A DNA stretch of 64,000 nucleotides, taken from NCBI GenBank assembly GCA_016711345.1, contig JADJTD010000001.1, positions 2,480,001-2,544,000 of the forward strand. The letters run 5' to 3'. Under the pieces are notes generated by a model, which saw only the letters and a list, made by a program, of their open reading frames with translations, did no database searches and had not been told where the DNA came from. The first letter of the stretch is position 1; each line of letters opens with the position of its first letter. This stretch comes from Chloracidobacterium sp. (lineage in GTDB: Bacteria > Acidobacteriota > Blastocatellia > Pyrinomonadales > Pyrinomonadaceae). A program made the position numbers and the translations under genes. Positions 41,220 through 50,458 of the stretch are shown one piece after another.

Positions 41220-44200
41220 TTAAAACAGTTCGATCTTTCCGTCTGCTATCGTAACTCGCGGCTCGCCCTCATTAAACACTATCCGCTCAAACGAGATCGG
41301 CGACATCGAACCCGATTCACCAACCGCAGTAAACCTTAGATTCAACAACAAACCGTCGCCATCTATCGGATAAGCCCCATAAACAACAACCCTCAAGAGT
41401 CCCGGCTCAGCCGCATTCGTCACAACCGAAAGCCCGCGACTTGCTGTTCCGCCCACATCAACCGCATCAACCAAAGGCTGCATCACCGAAGGATCATACC
41501 TGAGATCAAACTCATAAGAGATCACGCCCTTGTTAGCAATGCCTTCGACTGTCACCGGAACAACGATCTCCTTATCCGTCGAAGCAGTAACCGACGCCAA
41601 CTCAACTGCAATGCCTCTCTCCGGCCCACTGACCATTTTCAACGGCCTACTGTCTGCTGCTCTCGCCGCCGTCGGGTTCCAGTTTCCTGTGACCTCGCCG
41701 ACAAGAATGCCTATATAGTCCTGTCCTGTCTGAAGGCCGATCGGATCCTCGTAGCTCCGATTCGTCGGCGACGCGCCGATCGGGAACGTCGGTTGTGAAA
41801 CACTAGGAACAAAGAATCTCCACTGCCCTGTAAGTCCGATCGGAGGCCCAAGGCCCGATACAAACCTTGCGATCTGTGCAGCGTCGGTTGACGACAGTGC
41901 ACCGTTGTTAGTAACGTCCGCAGCGATCTTCTGTCGGTTGCTGGTGATAAACAATGTTCCGGCTACATGCTGAGCAACCCTCGCCGCATCGGCAGACGAG
42001 ACACCGTTTTGTCCGGTGCTTTTCGACAGCGAAACGTTGTAAGAACCCGCACCAAACCCGGTCAGTGTATACTGCCCTGCACTCCCGCCCGGAGCCGCAG
42101 TTGTAGTCAAAACATTCGGCGAACCGCTGCCAGTAACTGCAGCATTTGAAATAAACTTAGTAGTAGGCGATGCCGGATTGCCGTACGTGACCGTTCCGCT
42201 GATAGACGGAGTCTCCGCAGGCGTTGGGGTATTCGTTGGCGTGTCAGTCGGAGTATCCGTTGGCGTGTTTGTTGGTGTATCCGTAGGCGTAAACGTCCCT
42301 GTTGCCGTGGGCGTCGGTGTATTTGTAGGCGTAAACGTTTCCGTTGCCGTCGGCGTCGCTGTATCTGTAGGCGTAAACGTCTCTGTCGCCGTTGCGGTGG
42401 GTGTGTCGGTGGCAGTTGCAGTCGGCGTCGGAGCCGGGCAATTCCCTGCACTGCCGGCGTTGTAGATGTCCTGTATTTCAGAGAGTGCGAGCGCGCGGTT
42501 AAAGATCTGGATCTCGTCGACTTGCCCTATAAACTCGCCCGATGTTCCCTGGTCCATGCCAATTCGCAATGGGTTAGTGTTAACGGGAATAGGCGAGCCG
42601 CCGCCAGAATTGATTGTCGTAATCAGCGAGCCGTTAACGTAGATTCGCGGCGTTACGCCGTCATAGGTCGCGGCAACGTGGCTAAAAACGCCGTCCGGCA
42701 ATGTAAGAGTTCCCGTAGAAACCAAAGCTAGCGCACTTCCAGCCTCAAACACAATTTGTGCATCTTGGATATACAGCCTGAATCCCGAGCTTCCGCTTTT
42801 CTTATTAACGATTGTACGAGGTCCCGATTGGTTGAGCGGCCTGACCCACGCGTCAATCGAAATCGCTGAAGTCATGTCTAGACTGTCATTATCCGAAACC
42901 TCGACGAAATCGTCGACGCCGTCAAAACTGTATGCCTGTCCGACCTTGCCGGATGTGAATGTCGTGTTGCCCTGCAGCGTGCCATGATTCCCTGAACCTG
43001 AGGAATCGTTGGCATTCCCTTCAGCCTTGTGCCAAAACGTATTGTTCGATGGCAGCGGCGAAGCACACGTCGGCGTCGCCGTCGGCGTGTTCGTCGCTGT
43101 TGCAGTTGCGGTTGCAGTTGGGGTTGCAGTATTCGTCGGCGTATCCGTCGCCGTCGGCGAAGAGCATACTGCACCATTGTAGCGGACAACCGAGAAGTCA
43201 TAGTCTGAGACGTTGGTACTGGAACCCGCGGCGACTATCATTCCATTCGGCTGAATTGCAACGCCGTATGCAAGATCGTCGCTAAGAACAGGGGTCGTCA
43301 CTTTGCCGTCGCCGTCAAAGGTGTTATCCAGTGATCCGTCGACATTGTAGCGGACAACCGCGAAATCAAAGGTTGCACCGGCGCTGCTTTGTCCTGCGGC
43401 GACAATTTTACCGTCCGGCTGCAGCGCGACCGCGCTGGCCGCATCAGATGAACTCAGAACCGGCGTCGTAACCTTGCCGTCGCCGTCAAAAGTATTGTCA
43501 AGCGTCCCATTGGAGTTGTAACGAACAACCGCGAAATCGATGTTTGAGCCGAAAGTGATAGAACTGCTTCCCACCGCTACTATCTTTCCGTCCGGCTGCA
43601 GTGCAACTGAGTTGGCATTATCCGCTCCAAGCACCGCCGTCGTCACTTTGCCGTCGCCGTCAAAGCTCGTATCCAACGAACCGTTGGAGTTGTAGCGGAC
43701 AACGGCGAAATCAAAATCTACACCGTTATTGCTGCTCCCCACAAGGACGATCTTTCCATCAGCCTGTACGGCGGCGGAGTACGCATTGTCGTTGGAGCTG
43801 AGGACTGCTGTCGTTACTTTGCCGTCACTGTCGAATGTAGTATCCAGCGAACCGTTGGAATTGTAACGGACCACCGCAAAATCATTGTTGGCACCATTAG
43901 TACTGTAGCCTGCGACGACTATTTTTCCGTCAGACTGAATCGCGACCGAACGCGCAAAATCATCCCCGCTCAAAACCGGCGTTGTCACTCTGCCGTCGCC
44001 GTCAAATGTCGTATCGAGCGAACCATTCGTGTTGTAGCGGACAACTGCGAAATCGCCGCTACTAAATCCTGCCGCGACAATCTTTCCATCGGTCTGTACT
44101 GCAACTGAGTAAGCGCCGTCACTCCCGCCAGGGAAATCTGTAGTCACTTTGCCGTCGCCGTCGAATGTCGTATCTAGCGAACCGTCAGCGTTATAGCGGA

Positions 44201-46133
44201 CAACTGCGAAATCATTGTTTGAAATCGTTACGACACTGTAGCCTGCGGTGACTATTTTTCCGTCTGGCTGCATTGCGACGGATAATCCAAAGTCGTGCGA
44301 TCCTAGAACCGCTGTTGATACCTTTCCGTCACCGCCAAATGAAGTGTCGAGGCTACCCGTCGGCGAACAAGGCGTTGCCGTCGCCGTCGGCGTATTGGTC
44401 GCTGTATTTGTTGGCGTATATGTTGGGGTTGGTGATGATGGCCCAAGTCCCGCGAAAACGTATGCCGCGCCGGACTCACCAGAACTCTCGTTCGCCGTGC
44501 TGTTCACACTGGTCGTACTGCTGTCCTCCAAATAAGCCCCAACAACAACAGTGTCGCCCGCGATAGCCACAGAGATGCCGAACCCGTCTCCTGCCTGAGT
44601 GGTGCCGACAGCGGCTGGCTTGAGATATGCCTGCTGCGTCCACACGCCTGCACTCCGGGTAAAGACATATGCTGCACCAGCGTTAGAGGATATCTCATTT
44701 GCTGGGCTGTTCACGCCCGTCGTACTGCTGTCCTCCTGAGGTGCCCCGACTACCAACGTGTCATCCGAGATGCCAACCGAATAGCCGAAATAGTCCCCCG
44801 CCTGCGTTGCTCCGACGGCTGCGGGCTTGAGATAGGACTGCTGCGTCCACACGCCTGAGCTTCGTGAAAAGACATAGGCCGCACCGGCTTGGGCGGCGCT
44901 CTCGTTTGGCGTGCTGTTCACGCCCGTCGTGTCGCTGTCCTCCCCGAAAGCCCCTACAACCACCGTGTCACCCAAGACAGCCACCGAGCGACCGAACTGG
45001 TCACCCGCCTGCGTGGTACCAACGGCGGCGGGCTTGAGATACGCTTGCTGCGTCCATACGCCTGCGCTGCGGGTGAATACGTAAACCGCTCCGGAACCGC
45101 CTGAGGTCTCGTTAGCGATGCTGTTCACTCCCGTGGTGCTGCTGTCCTCCCCGTCAGCCCCGACGACCACAGTGTCGCCCGAAACGGACACCGAGTTGCC
45201 GAACTGGTCATTCGCCTGCGAGGTGCCGACCGCAGCGGGTTTAAGATAGGCTTGCTGCGTCCATACGCCCGCGCTGCGGGTAAAGACGTAGGCCGCGCCG
45301 GAATTGCTGGAGCTCTCGTTTGGCGTGCTGTTCACGCCTGTCGTGCTGCTGTCCTCCAGAGGTGCCGCGACGACCACCGTGTCGCCCGCCACCGCCACCG
45401 AGACGCCGAACTGGTCACCCACCTGCGTAGTACCGACCGAGGCCGGCTTGAGATAAGCCTGCTGCGTCCACACGCCAGAACTGCGAGTGAACACATAAGC
45501 CGCGCCGGCTACGGAGCCGCTCTCGTTTGGCGTGCTGTTCACGCCAGTCGTACTGCTGTCCTCATATGGAGCCCCGACGACTATCGTGTCGCCCTCGATG
45601 GCCACTGAATAGCCGAACAGGTCAATTAGCTGAGAAATGCCAACAGGGGCGGCAGGCTTGAGATATGCCTGCTGCGTCCACACGCCTCCGCTGCGGGTGA
45701 AAACGTATGCTGCTCCGGAGTCATAGTTGCTACCGCCTGTGTCATTTGGCGTGCTATTTACGCCCAACGTGTCGCTGTCTTCATATGGAGCCCCGACGAC
45801 CACCGTGTCGCCCGAGATAGCCACCGCGTAACCAAAACCATCACCTGACTGAGAAGTACCGACAGCACCGGGCTTGAGATAGGCCTCCTGGTCAATAGAT
45901 TCAATGCTTCTGTTGCGGCCCGCCTCGTAAGCCGCCCGTATGCCGTCCCAATCTGAGTGCGAAAGCCCGTCCGGCACTTGTTCGCCGTCGGTTTCCTCAG
46001 TCGTGACAGTCGCTTCCGCCGAAAATAGACTAAGACCAAATCCGCTGCCCCAATTGGCACTAACGGCGATGTCTGCAAGGACGATCAAGATTGACGTGAT
46101 AACGATAATGCGGACTGGCGATATACGCGGCAT
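41220..46133 (-). CDS. Giant secreted repeat protein: FG-GAP, delta-60, LamG, dockerin- and cohesin-like domains
   Basis: 1637 residues with a signal/anchor (~8-26). Domain order: seven ~67-residue FG-GAP-type repeats (~85-560: 'QFGRSVAVLGDTVVVGAFGED', 'GAAYVFTRS.GVWTQQ'); a Thr/Pro linker; seven ~56-residue delta-60 repeats (~590-985: 'GSLDTTFDGDGKVTT', 'DGKIV.AG', 'DFAVVRYN'); a second Thr/Pro/Ala linker; a LamG/concanavalin-like domain (~1030-1210: 'GNHGTLQGNTTFTSGKVGQAYSFDGVDDFVEV'); a long TPT-type linker; a dockerin-like pair ('GVSSADAARVAQHV', 'ADVTNNGALSSTDAAQIARFV'); and a C-terminal cohesin-like domain ('ISYEFDLRYDPSVMQPL'). Likely cell-surface or released. Long repeats make slippage or assembly error possible. 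Confidence 0.85.
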   Translation of the reverse strand: MPRISPVRIIVITSILIVLADIAVSANWGSGFGLSLFSAEATVTTEETDGEQVPDGLSHSDWDGIRAAYEAGRNRSIESIDQEAYLKPGAVGTSQSGDGFGYAVAISGDTVVVGAPYEDSDTLGVNSTPNDTGGSNYDSGAAYVFTRSGGVWTQQAYLKPAAPVGISQLIDLFGYSVAIEGDTIVVGAPYEDSSTTGVNSTPNESGSVAGAAYVFTRSSGVWTQQAYLKPASVGTTQVGDQFGVSVAVAGDTVVVAAPLEDSSTTGVNSTPNESSSNSGAAYVFTRSAGVWTQQAYLKPAAVGTSQANDQFGNSVSVSGDTVVVGADGEDSSTTGVNSIANETSGGSGAVYVFTRSAGVWTQQAYLKPAAVGTTQAGDQFGRSVAVLGDTVVVGAFGEDSDTTGVNSTPNESAAQAGAAYVFSRSSGVWTQQSYLKPAAVGATQAGDYFGYSVGISDDTLVVGAPQEDSSTTGVNSPANEISSNAGAAYVFTRSAGVWTQQAYLKPAAVGTTQAGDGFGISVAIAGDTVVVGAYLEDSSTTSVNSTANESSGESGAAYVFAGLGPSSPTPTYTPTNTATNTPTATATPCSPTGSLDTSFGGDGKVSTAVLGSHDFGLSVAMQPDGKIVTAGYSVVTISNNDFAVVRYNADGSLDTTFDGDGKVTTDFPGGSDGAYSVAVQTDGKIVAAGFSSGDFAVVRYNTNGSLDTTFDGDGRVTTPVLSGDDFARSVAIQSDGKIVVAGYSTNGANNDFAVVRYNSNGSLDTTFDSDGKVTTAVLSSNDNAYSAAVQADGKIVLVGSSNNGVDFDFAVVRYNSNGSLDTSFDGDGKVTTAVLGADNANSVALQPDGKIVAVGSSSITFGSNIDFAVVRYNSNGTLDNTFDGDGKVTTPVLSSSDAASAVALQPDGKIVAAGQSSAGATFDFAVVRYNVDGSLDNTFDGDGKVTTPVLSDDLAYGVAIQPNGMIVAAGSSTNVSDYDFSVVRYNGAVCSSPTATDTPTNTATPTATATATATNTPTATPTCASPLPSNNTFWHKAEGNANDSSGSGNHGTLQGNTTFTSGKVGQAYSFDGVDDFVEVSDNDSLDMTSAISIDAWVRPLNQSGPRTIVNKKSGSSGFRLYIQDAQIVFEAGSALALVSTGTLTLPDGVFSHVAATYDGVTPRIYVNGSLITTINSGGGSPIPVNTNPLRIGMDQGTSGEFIGQVDEIQIFNRALALSEIQDIYNAGSAGNCPAPTPTATATDTPTATATETFTPTDTATPTATETFTPTNTPTPTATGTFTPTDTPTNTPTDTPTDTPTNTPTPAETPSISGTVTYGNPASPTTKFISNAAVTGSGSPNVLTTTAAPGGSAGQYTLTGFGAGSYNVSLSKSTGQNGVSSADAARVAQHVAGTLFITSNRQKIAADVTNNGALSSTDAAQIARFVSGLGPPIGLTGQWRFFVPSVSQPTFPIGASPTNRSYEDPIGLQTGQDYIGILVGEVTGNWNPTAARAADSRPLKMVSGPERGIAVELASVTASTDKEIVVPVTVEGIANKGVISYEFDLRYDPSVMQPLVDAVDVGGTASRGLSVVTNAAEPGLLRVVVYGAYPIDGDGLLLNLRFTAVGESGSMSPISFERIVFNEGEPRVTIADGKIELF

Positions 46134-46410
46134 AGACGAGTCTCCTTAAGTGTTGTCGGATGTATACAATTCACGCTCGTCAGAAGAACCTGTCGGTCAT
46201 CTTGAACAGCAAAGAAGATCGGCCTGAGAACGCTTATTAGCCAATGATGTTATACCTGAATTCCAGATTTTACAAGTAAAATATCGCATTCGGTGGCGAC
46301 AACGACGATAACGAATAGAGTGACGATAACGAATGGAAAACGTTAATGAAGAGAACGACAGAAACTGAATGGAGACTTTTTTAAAAAAGCCAAAAAATCG
46401 CCTTTCGCCC

Positions 46411-46485
46411 GATGGCTTTTTGGGGTTCTCCGATGGCTTTTAGGGGGGTCTCCGATGGCTTTTTGGCACTGAAAGGCGGCTTTTT
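46411..46485. repeat. Array 3 of the repeat, inverted (GATGGCTTTTT, four units)
   Basis: Units start at 46411, 46432, 46454 and 46475 (spacing 21, 22, 21). The first and third are exact, the second has one change (GATGGCTTTTA), the fourth two (GGCGGCTTTTT). Same period and copy number as arrays 1 and 2 but opposite orientation. Confidence 0.88.
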
Positions 46486-46620
46486 GGCAAAAAATAAATG
46501 TGCAATTCTTGCAAGTACAATATATTCAACAACTTAACACTGACAGCATAACCCCATACTTTAGCTTCTTCCAGAAAAGCTCCTTTCATAAAACCGCGAT
46601 TTTGCTAACAAATCGCAACA

Positions 46621-46638
46621 ATGTGGCACGTGCCACAT
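46621..46638. promoter_or_regulatory. 18-base perfect palindrome ATGTGGCACGTGCCACAT
   Basis: A perfect dyad ~115 bases before the first gene of the membrane operon (46754). A dimeric-regulator operator is plausible. It does not fit the sigma54 -24/-12 spacing. Confidence 0.5.
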
Positions 46639-46753
46639 CTAAAATTGGCCATTCTAGCGCGATTTTTAAAAACTATTTTTGGTAGGGAAGTTTTCCAAAA
46701 TTTTGACTGGACTTTTAAGAAGTTGACAATGGAATTTGCTAAACTTCTCGGCA

Positions 46754-47857
46754 ATGGCCAGTGTCGATTTTTTCGATTCCACTCAATCACTCTCACCGCT
46801 CGGTGCGGGCGATCTGATCGACAGAGCGGTCCGTTTTTACCGCAAGTACTTTTGGACGTTCCTTTTGATCGCCTCGCCGCCGGTTATCGTCGGAACGCTG
46901 ATCTCGGTCGGCTGGACCGTTGCCGGACGACAAATGTTCTCGCTCAGCGCAGATGCGTATTCGCCGGAAAATGCATTTTACGCGGTCTTTCTGTGGCTCG
47001 GCACCATTGCGATCTGGCTCGTAGAAACTATCGCAACGCTGGTTGTCATGGGCGGTGCATCGAGAAATTTTGTGCGTCATCTGCTCTTTGGCGAGCCGAT
47101 CACCTTTCGCGAAACCTATCAGAATGTATGGAAACGGCTGTCCGGCCTCATTTTTGCGTCCGCGATCATAACACTCCTGCTCGGAGCGATAGGTTTTGTG
47201 ATCTTCTATTTCGGCCTGCTGGTCGGCGGCATTGCGATCGTGCTTGTTGTTTCGGTATTTAGTTGGATGCCGGTTTTGGCATTCATAATCTCGCTGCCGA
47301 TAGGTGTGGCGGCGGCTTGGGGAACGCTGTGGCTTTTCTTTCTCGTGGCGTCGCGGGTAGCTTATATTCCGCAAGTGATGTTGGTCGAGGGGCAAGGCGT
47401 CTTTGCTTCCATCGCCCGAAGCGCAAGCCTCGCGGGCGGAAGTGTGCGTCGGTTGACCGCACTTTTTGTGTTCACTACCGTCGCGGCATATTCTGCTTTA
47501 GCACTGCTTTTTGTCCCGCTTGCCTGGTATGCGTCGGTCAATGGCGTTGAACTTATGTCCTTTGATGCTGACCTTGTACCGGCTTGGTATGAGATAGTTT
47601 CGAGCCTCATATGGCAGATAAGTTTTGTCTTGCTTTCGCCAGTCTGGATGATCGGCCTTTGCATTCTCTATGTCGATGAACGTGTGCGAACCGAGGGTTA
47701 TGATATAGAACTGATGGCCGCGCGGCGTTTGGGTGAGATACCATCCGTACCTATTAGCTATGTAAACCCGCTGCACCCTGCTCTTTCGAGTACGATCGAA
47801 GCACAGGCAATACAACACGACAGGCCGAATTCTATTACGACTCTCGGGCTGAAATGA
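46754..47857 (+). CDS. Multi-helix membrane protein, first gene of the DUF4129/DUF4350 operon
   Basis: 367 residues from ATG 46754. It opens 'PLGAGDLIDRAVRFYRKYFWTFLLIASPPVIVGTLISVGW', the start typical of the glycerophosphoryl-diester-phosphodiesterase-membrane-domain-like proteins. About six helices follow ('FLWLGTIAIWLVETIATLVVMGG', 'LIFASAIITLLLGAIGFVIFYFGLLVGGIAIVLVV', 'VLAFIISLPIGVAAAWGTLWLFFLVASRVAYIPQVMLVEG', 'ALFVFTTVAAYSALALLFVPLAWY', 'ISFVLLSPVWMIGLCILYVDERVRTEGYDIELM'). It has no catalytic domain. It lies 1 base before the next gene and is evidently part of the same operon. Role unknown. Confidence 0.82.
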   Translation: MASVDFFDSTQSLSPLGAGDLIDRAVRFYRKYFWTFLLIASPPVIVGTLISVGWTVAGRQMFSLSADAYSPENAFYAVFLWLGTIAIWLVETIATLVVMGGASRNFVRHLLFGEPITFRETYQNVWKRLSGLIFASAIITLLLGAIGFVIFYFGLLVGGIAIVLVVSVFSWMPVLAFIISLPIGVAAAWGTLWLFFLVASRVAYIPQVMLVEGQGVFASIARSASLAGGSVRRLTALFVFTTVAAYSALALLFVPLAWYASVNGVELMSFDADLVPAWYEIVSSLIWQISFVLLSPVWMIGLCILYVDERVRTEGYDIELMAARRLGEIPSVPISYVNPLHPALSSTIEAQAIQHDRPNSITTLGLK

Positions 47858-47858
47858 G

Positions 47859-48923
47859 ATGGCATTGATGCACAATTCCAACAAGGTAATAAATGCGGCG
47901 ATCCTTTTCGGGGTCTTGTTAGTTGCCTTGTGTCCTGTGTTTGCGGCAACGCTCGACGATTATCAAAAGCGGCTTGAAGCCGCACGTATGGACATTATTG
48001 CTCTTCGGCGTTTGGACGATGACGCTAGCGGTTTTGAGCGTTTGGAGCGTGAGAAGCTTGAAGATATCCGCAGATCGATTCCGAAAACCGAGCAGCTAGA
48101 ATTACAGAGCGGCAGTGTTGCGACAGACAATCAGTGGCTTCATGACGAACTTGGGGCTTACCTTGAGGAGACCGATCCAGAACCGAGACAAACTTTACTC
48201 TTGAGTATTGAGGAGCGCATTACAGCTATTGGCGAGAAGGTCGGTGAACTGCAAGAAGCAACAACCATAGAAAGAACCAAGGATGAAGACAAGCAAAAAC
48301 TGGCTGAAATTTTGCGTCGAGAAGAATATCAAAGAGCGGAAGTTAAGGACGAGAGCTTGTTTCAAAAATGGAGTAAGGCGTTTTGGGATTGGATCGCAAC
48401 ATTCTTTCCAAAGCCGTCTATATCGTCGCCGACCGAGCCCGGCTTTGGTTCGCTTAAATTTCTTCTGCAGATACTTATATATGCGGCAGTTATTGGTGCA
48501 ATAGGGTTTTTGCTATATCGTTTCTGGCCTCTTATGGTCGGCCGTTTTGGCTTCAAAACAAAGGAGAAAAAACACGACCGTGTGATACTTGGCGAACGCA
48601 TTGGGGAAGACGAGTCAGCAGACGATCTCTTTTCAGAGGCAGAACGACTCGCCCTCGACGGACATCTAAGAGATGCAATTCGCAAGGGTTATATAGCCGT
48701 GCTTTGCGAGCTAAGTGACCGCAAGATCATTGGCCTCGCACGGCACAAGACAAACCGAGACTACCTGCGTGACGTCCGAAAGCGGGCCGGACTTTTCGAA
48801 AATATGTCGGGCCTAACCGGCACATATGAACGCAATTGGTATGGCCTGCGTCCGTCGGAGAAAGAGGATTGGGAAGATTTTCGCGATAGATATAAGCAGA
48901 CGATGACTTCTGCAAAGACTTAG
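47859..48923 (+). CDS. DUF4129 domain membrane protein
   Basis: 354 residues. A signal-type helix (~11-30) is followed by a coiled-coil periplasmic region ('LDDYQKRLEAARMDIIALRRL', to ~170), one transmembrane helix ('LLQILIYAAVIGAIGFLLYRFWPLMV', ~200-225), and a cytoplasmic C-terminal DUF4129 domain ('AERLALDGHLRDAIRKGYIAVLCELSDRKIIGLARHKTNRDYLRDV', 'GTYERNWYGLRPSEKEDWEDFRDRY'). DUF4129 genes typically sit with moxR and DUF4350 genes, as here, and are thought to belong to an envelope-maturation or chaperone system. ATG at 47871 is an alternative start. Confidence 0.85.
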   Translation: MALMHNSNKVINAAILFGVLLVALCPVFAATLDDYQKRLEAARMDIIALRRLDDDASGFERLEREKLEDIRRSIPKTEQLELQSGSVATDNQWLHDELGAYLEETDPEPRQTLLLSIEERITAIGEKVGELQEATTIERTKDEDKQKLAEILRREEYQRAEVKDESLFQKWSKAFWDWIATFFPKPSISSPTEPGFGSLKFLLQILIYAAVIGAIGFLLYRFWPLMVGRFGFKTKEKKHDRVILGERIGEDESADDLFSEAERLALDGHLRDAIRKGYIAVLCELSDRKIIGLARHKTNRDYLRDVRKRAGLFENMSGLTGTYERNWYGLRPSEKEDWEDFRDRYKQTMTSAKT

Positions 48924-48927
48924 TGAT

Positions 48928-50457
48928 ATGAAGCAAAAGCTGTTCATTTTTCTTTTTCTAATTCTGATCGTAGTTACGCTGGTCGGGCTGAATGCAGCGT
49001 CCTACGTTCAGAAAGAGAAAACACCGGACAGCGAATTATCACCAAATCGTTCGACCTTCAACGTCGGAGCAACGGGAACAAACGCACTTTATTCGTTGCT
49101 TTCGGAAACCGGCCGCAAGGTCATTCGATGGCAGGAACCGCCATCTGCTTTGCTGGCCGCAAAGAAAAATGTGCCGTCGGTCTTTGTGGTGATCGGGTCA
49201 TTGCGGCGCGAATTTGCAGAGGATGAGATAGAACCTCTCTTAAAATGGGTCTCAAACGGCGGAAGGCTTGTCCTGATCGATCGAGAGCCGCCGTCTGAAC
49301 TCGTCACAACTACGGCAAATTGGCGGATCAAATTTGATAGTGAGAGTCCATTCAAATTTCTGAGCGTCGATCCGTCCGACCAAAATCAGATGACCGCCGA
49401 TATGCAGGCGATCAAACCGGTTCAGCCAACCACTTTTACAAACAGTATCAATGCGATCCAGCCGTCCCGATTGGCGTCGTCGATTAAGTTTGAGCGGTTT
49501 GAAAACGATGAAACCAAGTCAACCGGACAGGGAAGCGGCATTGGAAGCGGAACGATAATGCCTCCGCCACCCCCTAAAAGTATGCAGACCGCAGACGAGT
49601 ATTATGATGACTCGGAATCTGAATTTTCAGCCGAACCTGAACCGTCGATGGAAAGCAGTTCGAATGATCCGACAACAAAGAAAAACAAACTATACACTGT
49701 CCCGTCTCCAACGCCTGTTAAGATCGAACAGTTTGTATTGAATACGGATAACACAAATTCTCCGAGTCAATCAGCGCCTGTCGTCCATTTCGCATCGGAA
49801 TCGAGAAACTTACTTGTTGAAGTGCCGTTCGGCGAAGGCAAGATCGTTTTTCTTGCAGACCCGTTTATTGTTTCCAATGGTGGTATCGGACTTGTCGATA
49901 ACGCACAGCTTACGATAAATATTCTGGCCGCGGGTAATTCGCCGATCGCATTTGACGAATATCATCAGGGATACGGAGCTAACAATAATAAATTCCTTGA
50001 GTTTTTCGAAGGGACGCCTGTTGTAGCGATATTCTTGCAATGCCTTCTACTCGCCGGTTTCGTTTTCTTCTCACAAAGCCGACGTTTTGCGCGGGCTGTG
50101 CCCGAAGTGGAACCCGACCGATTTTCAAAACTGGAATATGTTTCGGCGATGGCCGAGCTGCAGGAACGTACGCACTCTTTTGATCTCGCGATCGAGAATA
50201 TCTACAAAGAATTTCGGCGCCGGGCCGCAAGGTTGTTGGGAGCGGATAATTACACTGTGAGATATGACGATCTCGCAAAGCTTATAGCTGAGCGAACAGG
50301 CCTCGATCCAACGAGCGTTGCCGGTACGCTTTTCAAATCTGAAGAGATCATTCGCGGTGAACCGACGAACAAGCGTGAAGTTTTAGAGTTGTCGGGTGAA
50401 CTTCGTCATTTGGAAGAGAGACTTGGGTTGACGCGCAATCGTAAAAGCAGAATCTAG
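48928..50457 (+). CDS. DUF4350 domain membrane protein
   Basis: 509 residues. N-terminal helix 'LFIFLFLILIVVTLVGLNAA'; a periplasmic DUF4350 region ('NVGATGTNALYSLLSETGRKVIRWQEPPSALL', 'KWVSNGGRLVLIDREPPSELV', ~30-150) broken by a long low-complexity insert (~195-290, 'PPPPPKSMQTADEYYDDSESEFSAEPEPS'); 'VPFGEGKIVFLADPFIVSNGGIGLVDNAQLTINIL' then 'AFDEYHQGYG'; a second helix (~375-390); and a soluble C-terminus. It lies 4 bases after the DUF4129 gene and 1 base before the next. The Pro/acidic insert is unusual for the family as I know it. Confidence 0.85.
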   Translation: MKQKLFIFLFLILIVVTLVGLNAASYVQKEKTPDSELSPNRSTFNVGATGTNALYSLLSETGRKVIRWQEPPSALLAAKKNVPSVFVVIGSLRREFAEDEIEPLLKWVSNGGRLVLIDREPPSELVTTTANWRIKFDSESPFKFLSVDPSDQNQMTADMQAIKPVQPTTFTNSINAIQPSRLASSIKFERFENDETKSTGQGSGIGSGTIMPPPPPKSMQTADEYYDDSESEFSAEPEPSMESSSNDPTTKKNKLYTVPSPTPVKIEQFVLNTDNTNSPSQSAPVVHFASESRNLLVEVPFGEGKIVFLADPFIVSNGGIGLVDNAQLTINILAAGNSPIAFDEYHQGYGANNNKFLEFFEGTPVVAIFLQCLLLAGFVFFSQSRRFARAVPEVEPDRFSKLEYVSAMAELQERTHSFDLAIENIYKEFRRRAARLLGADNYTVRYDDLAKLIAERTGLDPTSVAGTLFKSEEIIRGEPTNKREVLELSGELRHLEERLGLTRNRKSRI

Positions 50458-50458
50458 G

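Larger units (their letters stand above)
46134..46753. other. 620-base gene-free stretch: repeats and an 18-base palindrome
   Basis: Holds a 13-base direct repeat GACGATAACGAAT (46304 and 46322), repeat array 3 (46411-46485), and the palindrome at 46621-46638. It is A/T-rich towards 46760. No gene recognised. Confidence 0.65.

Noticed and set aside
42178..42465. Valine-glycine repeat frame on the plus strand
   Set aside because: It is the antisense of the Thr/Pro linker of the giant secreted protein.
46621..46645. Sigma54 promoter at TGGCACG
   Set aside because: The GC of the -12 element is missing at the required 10-base distance; the dyad explains the sequence.
46621..47262. Alternative plus-strand frame of 213 codons overlapping the membrane protein gene
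   Set aside because: Arg/Cys-rich composition without homology; the hydrophobic frame from 46754 is clearly the real gene.
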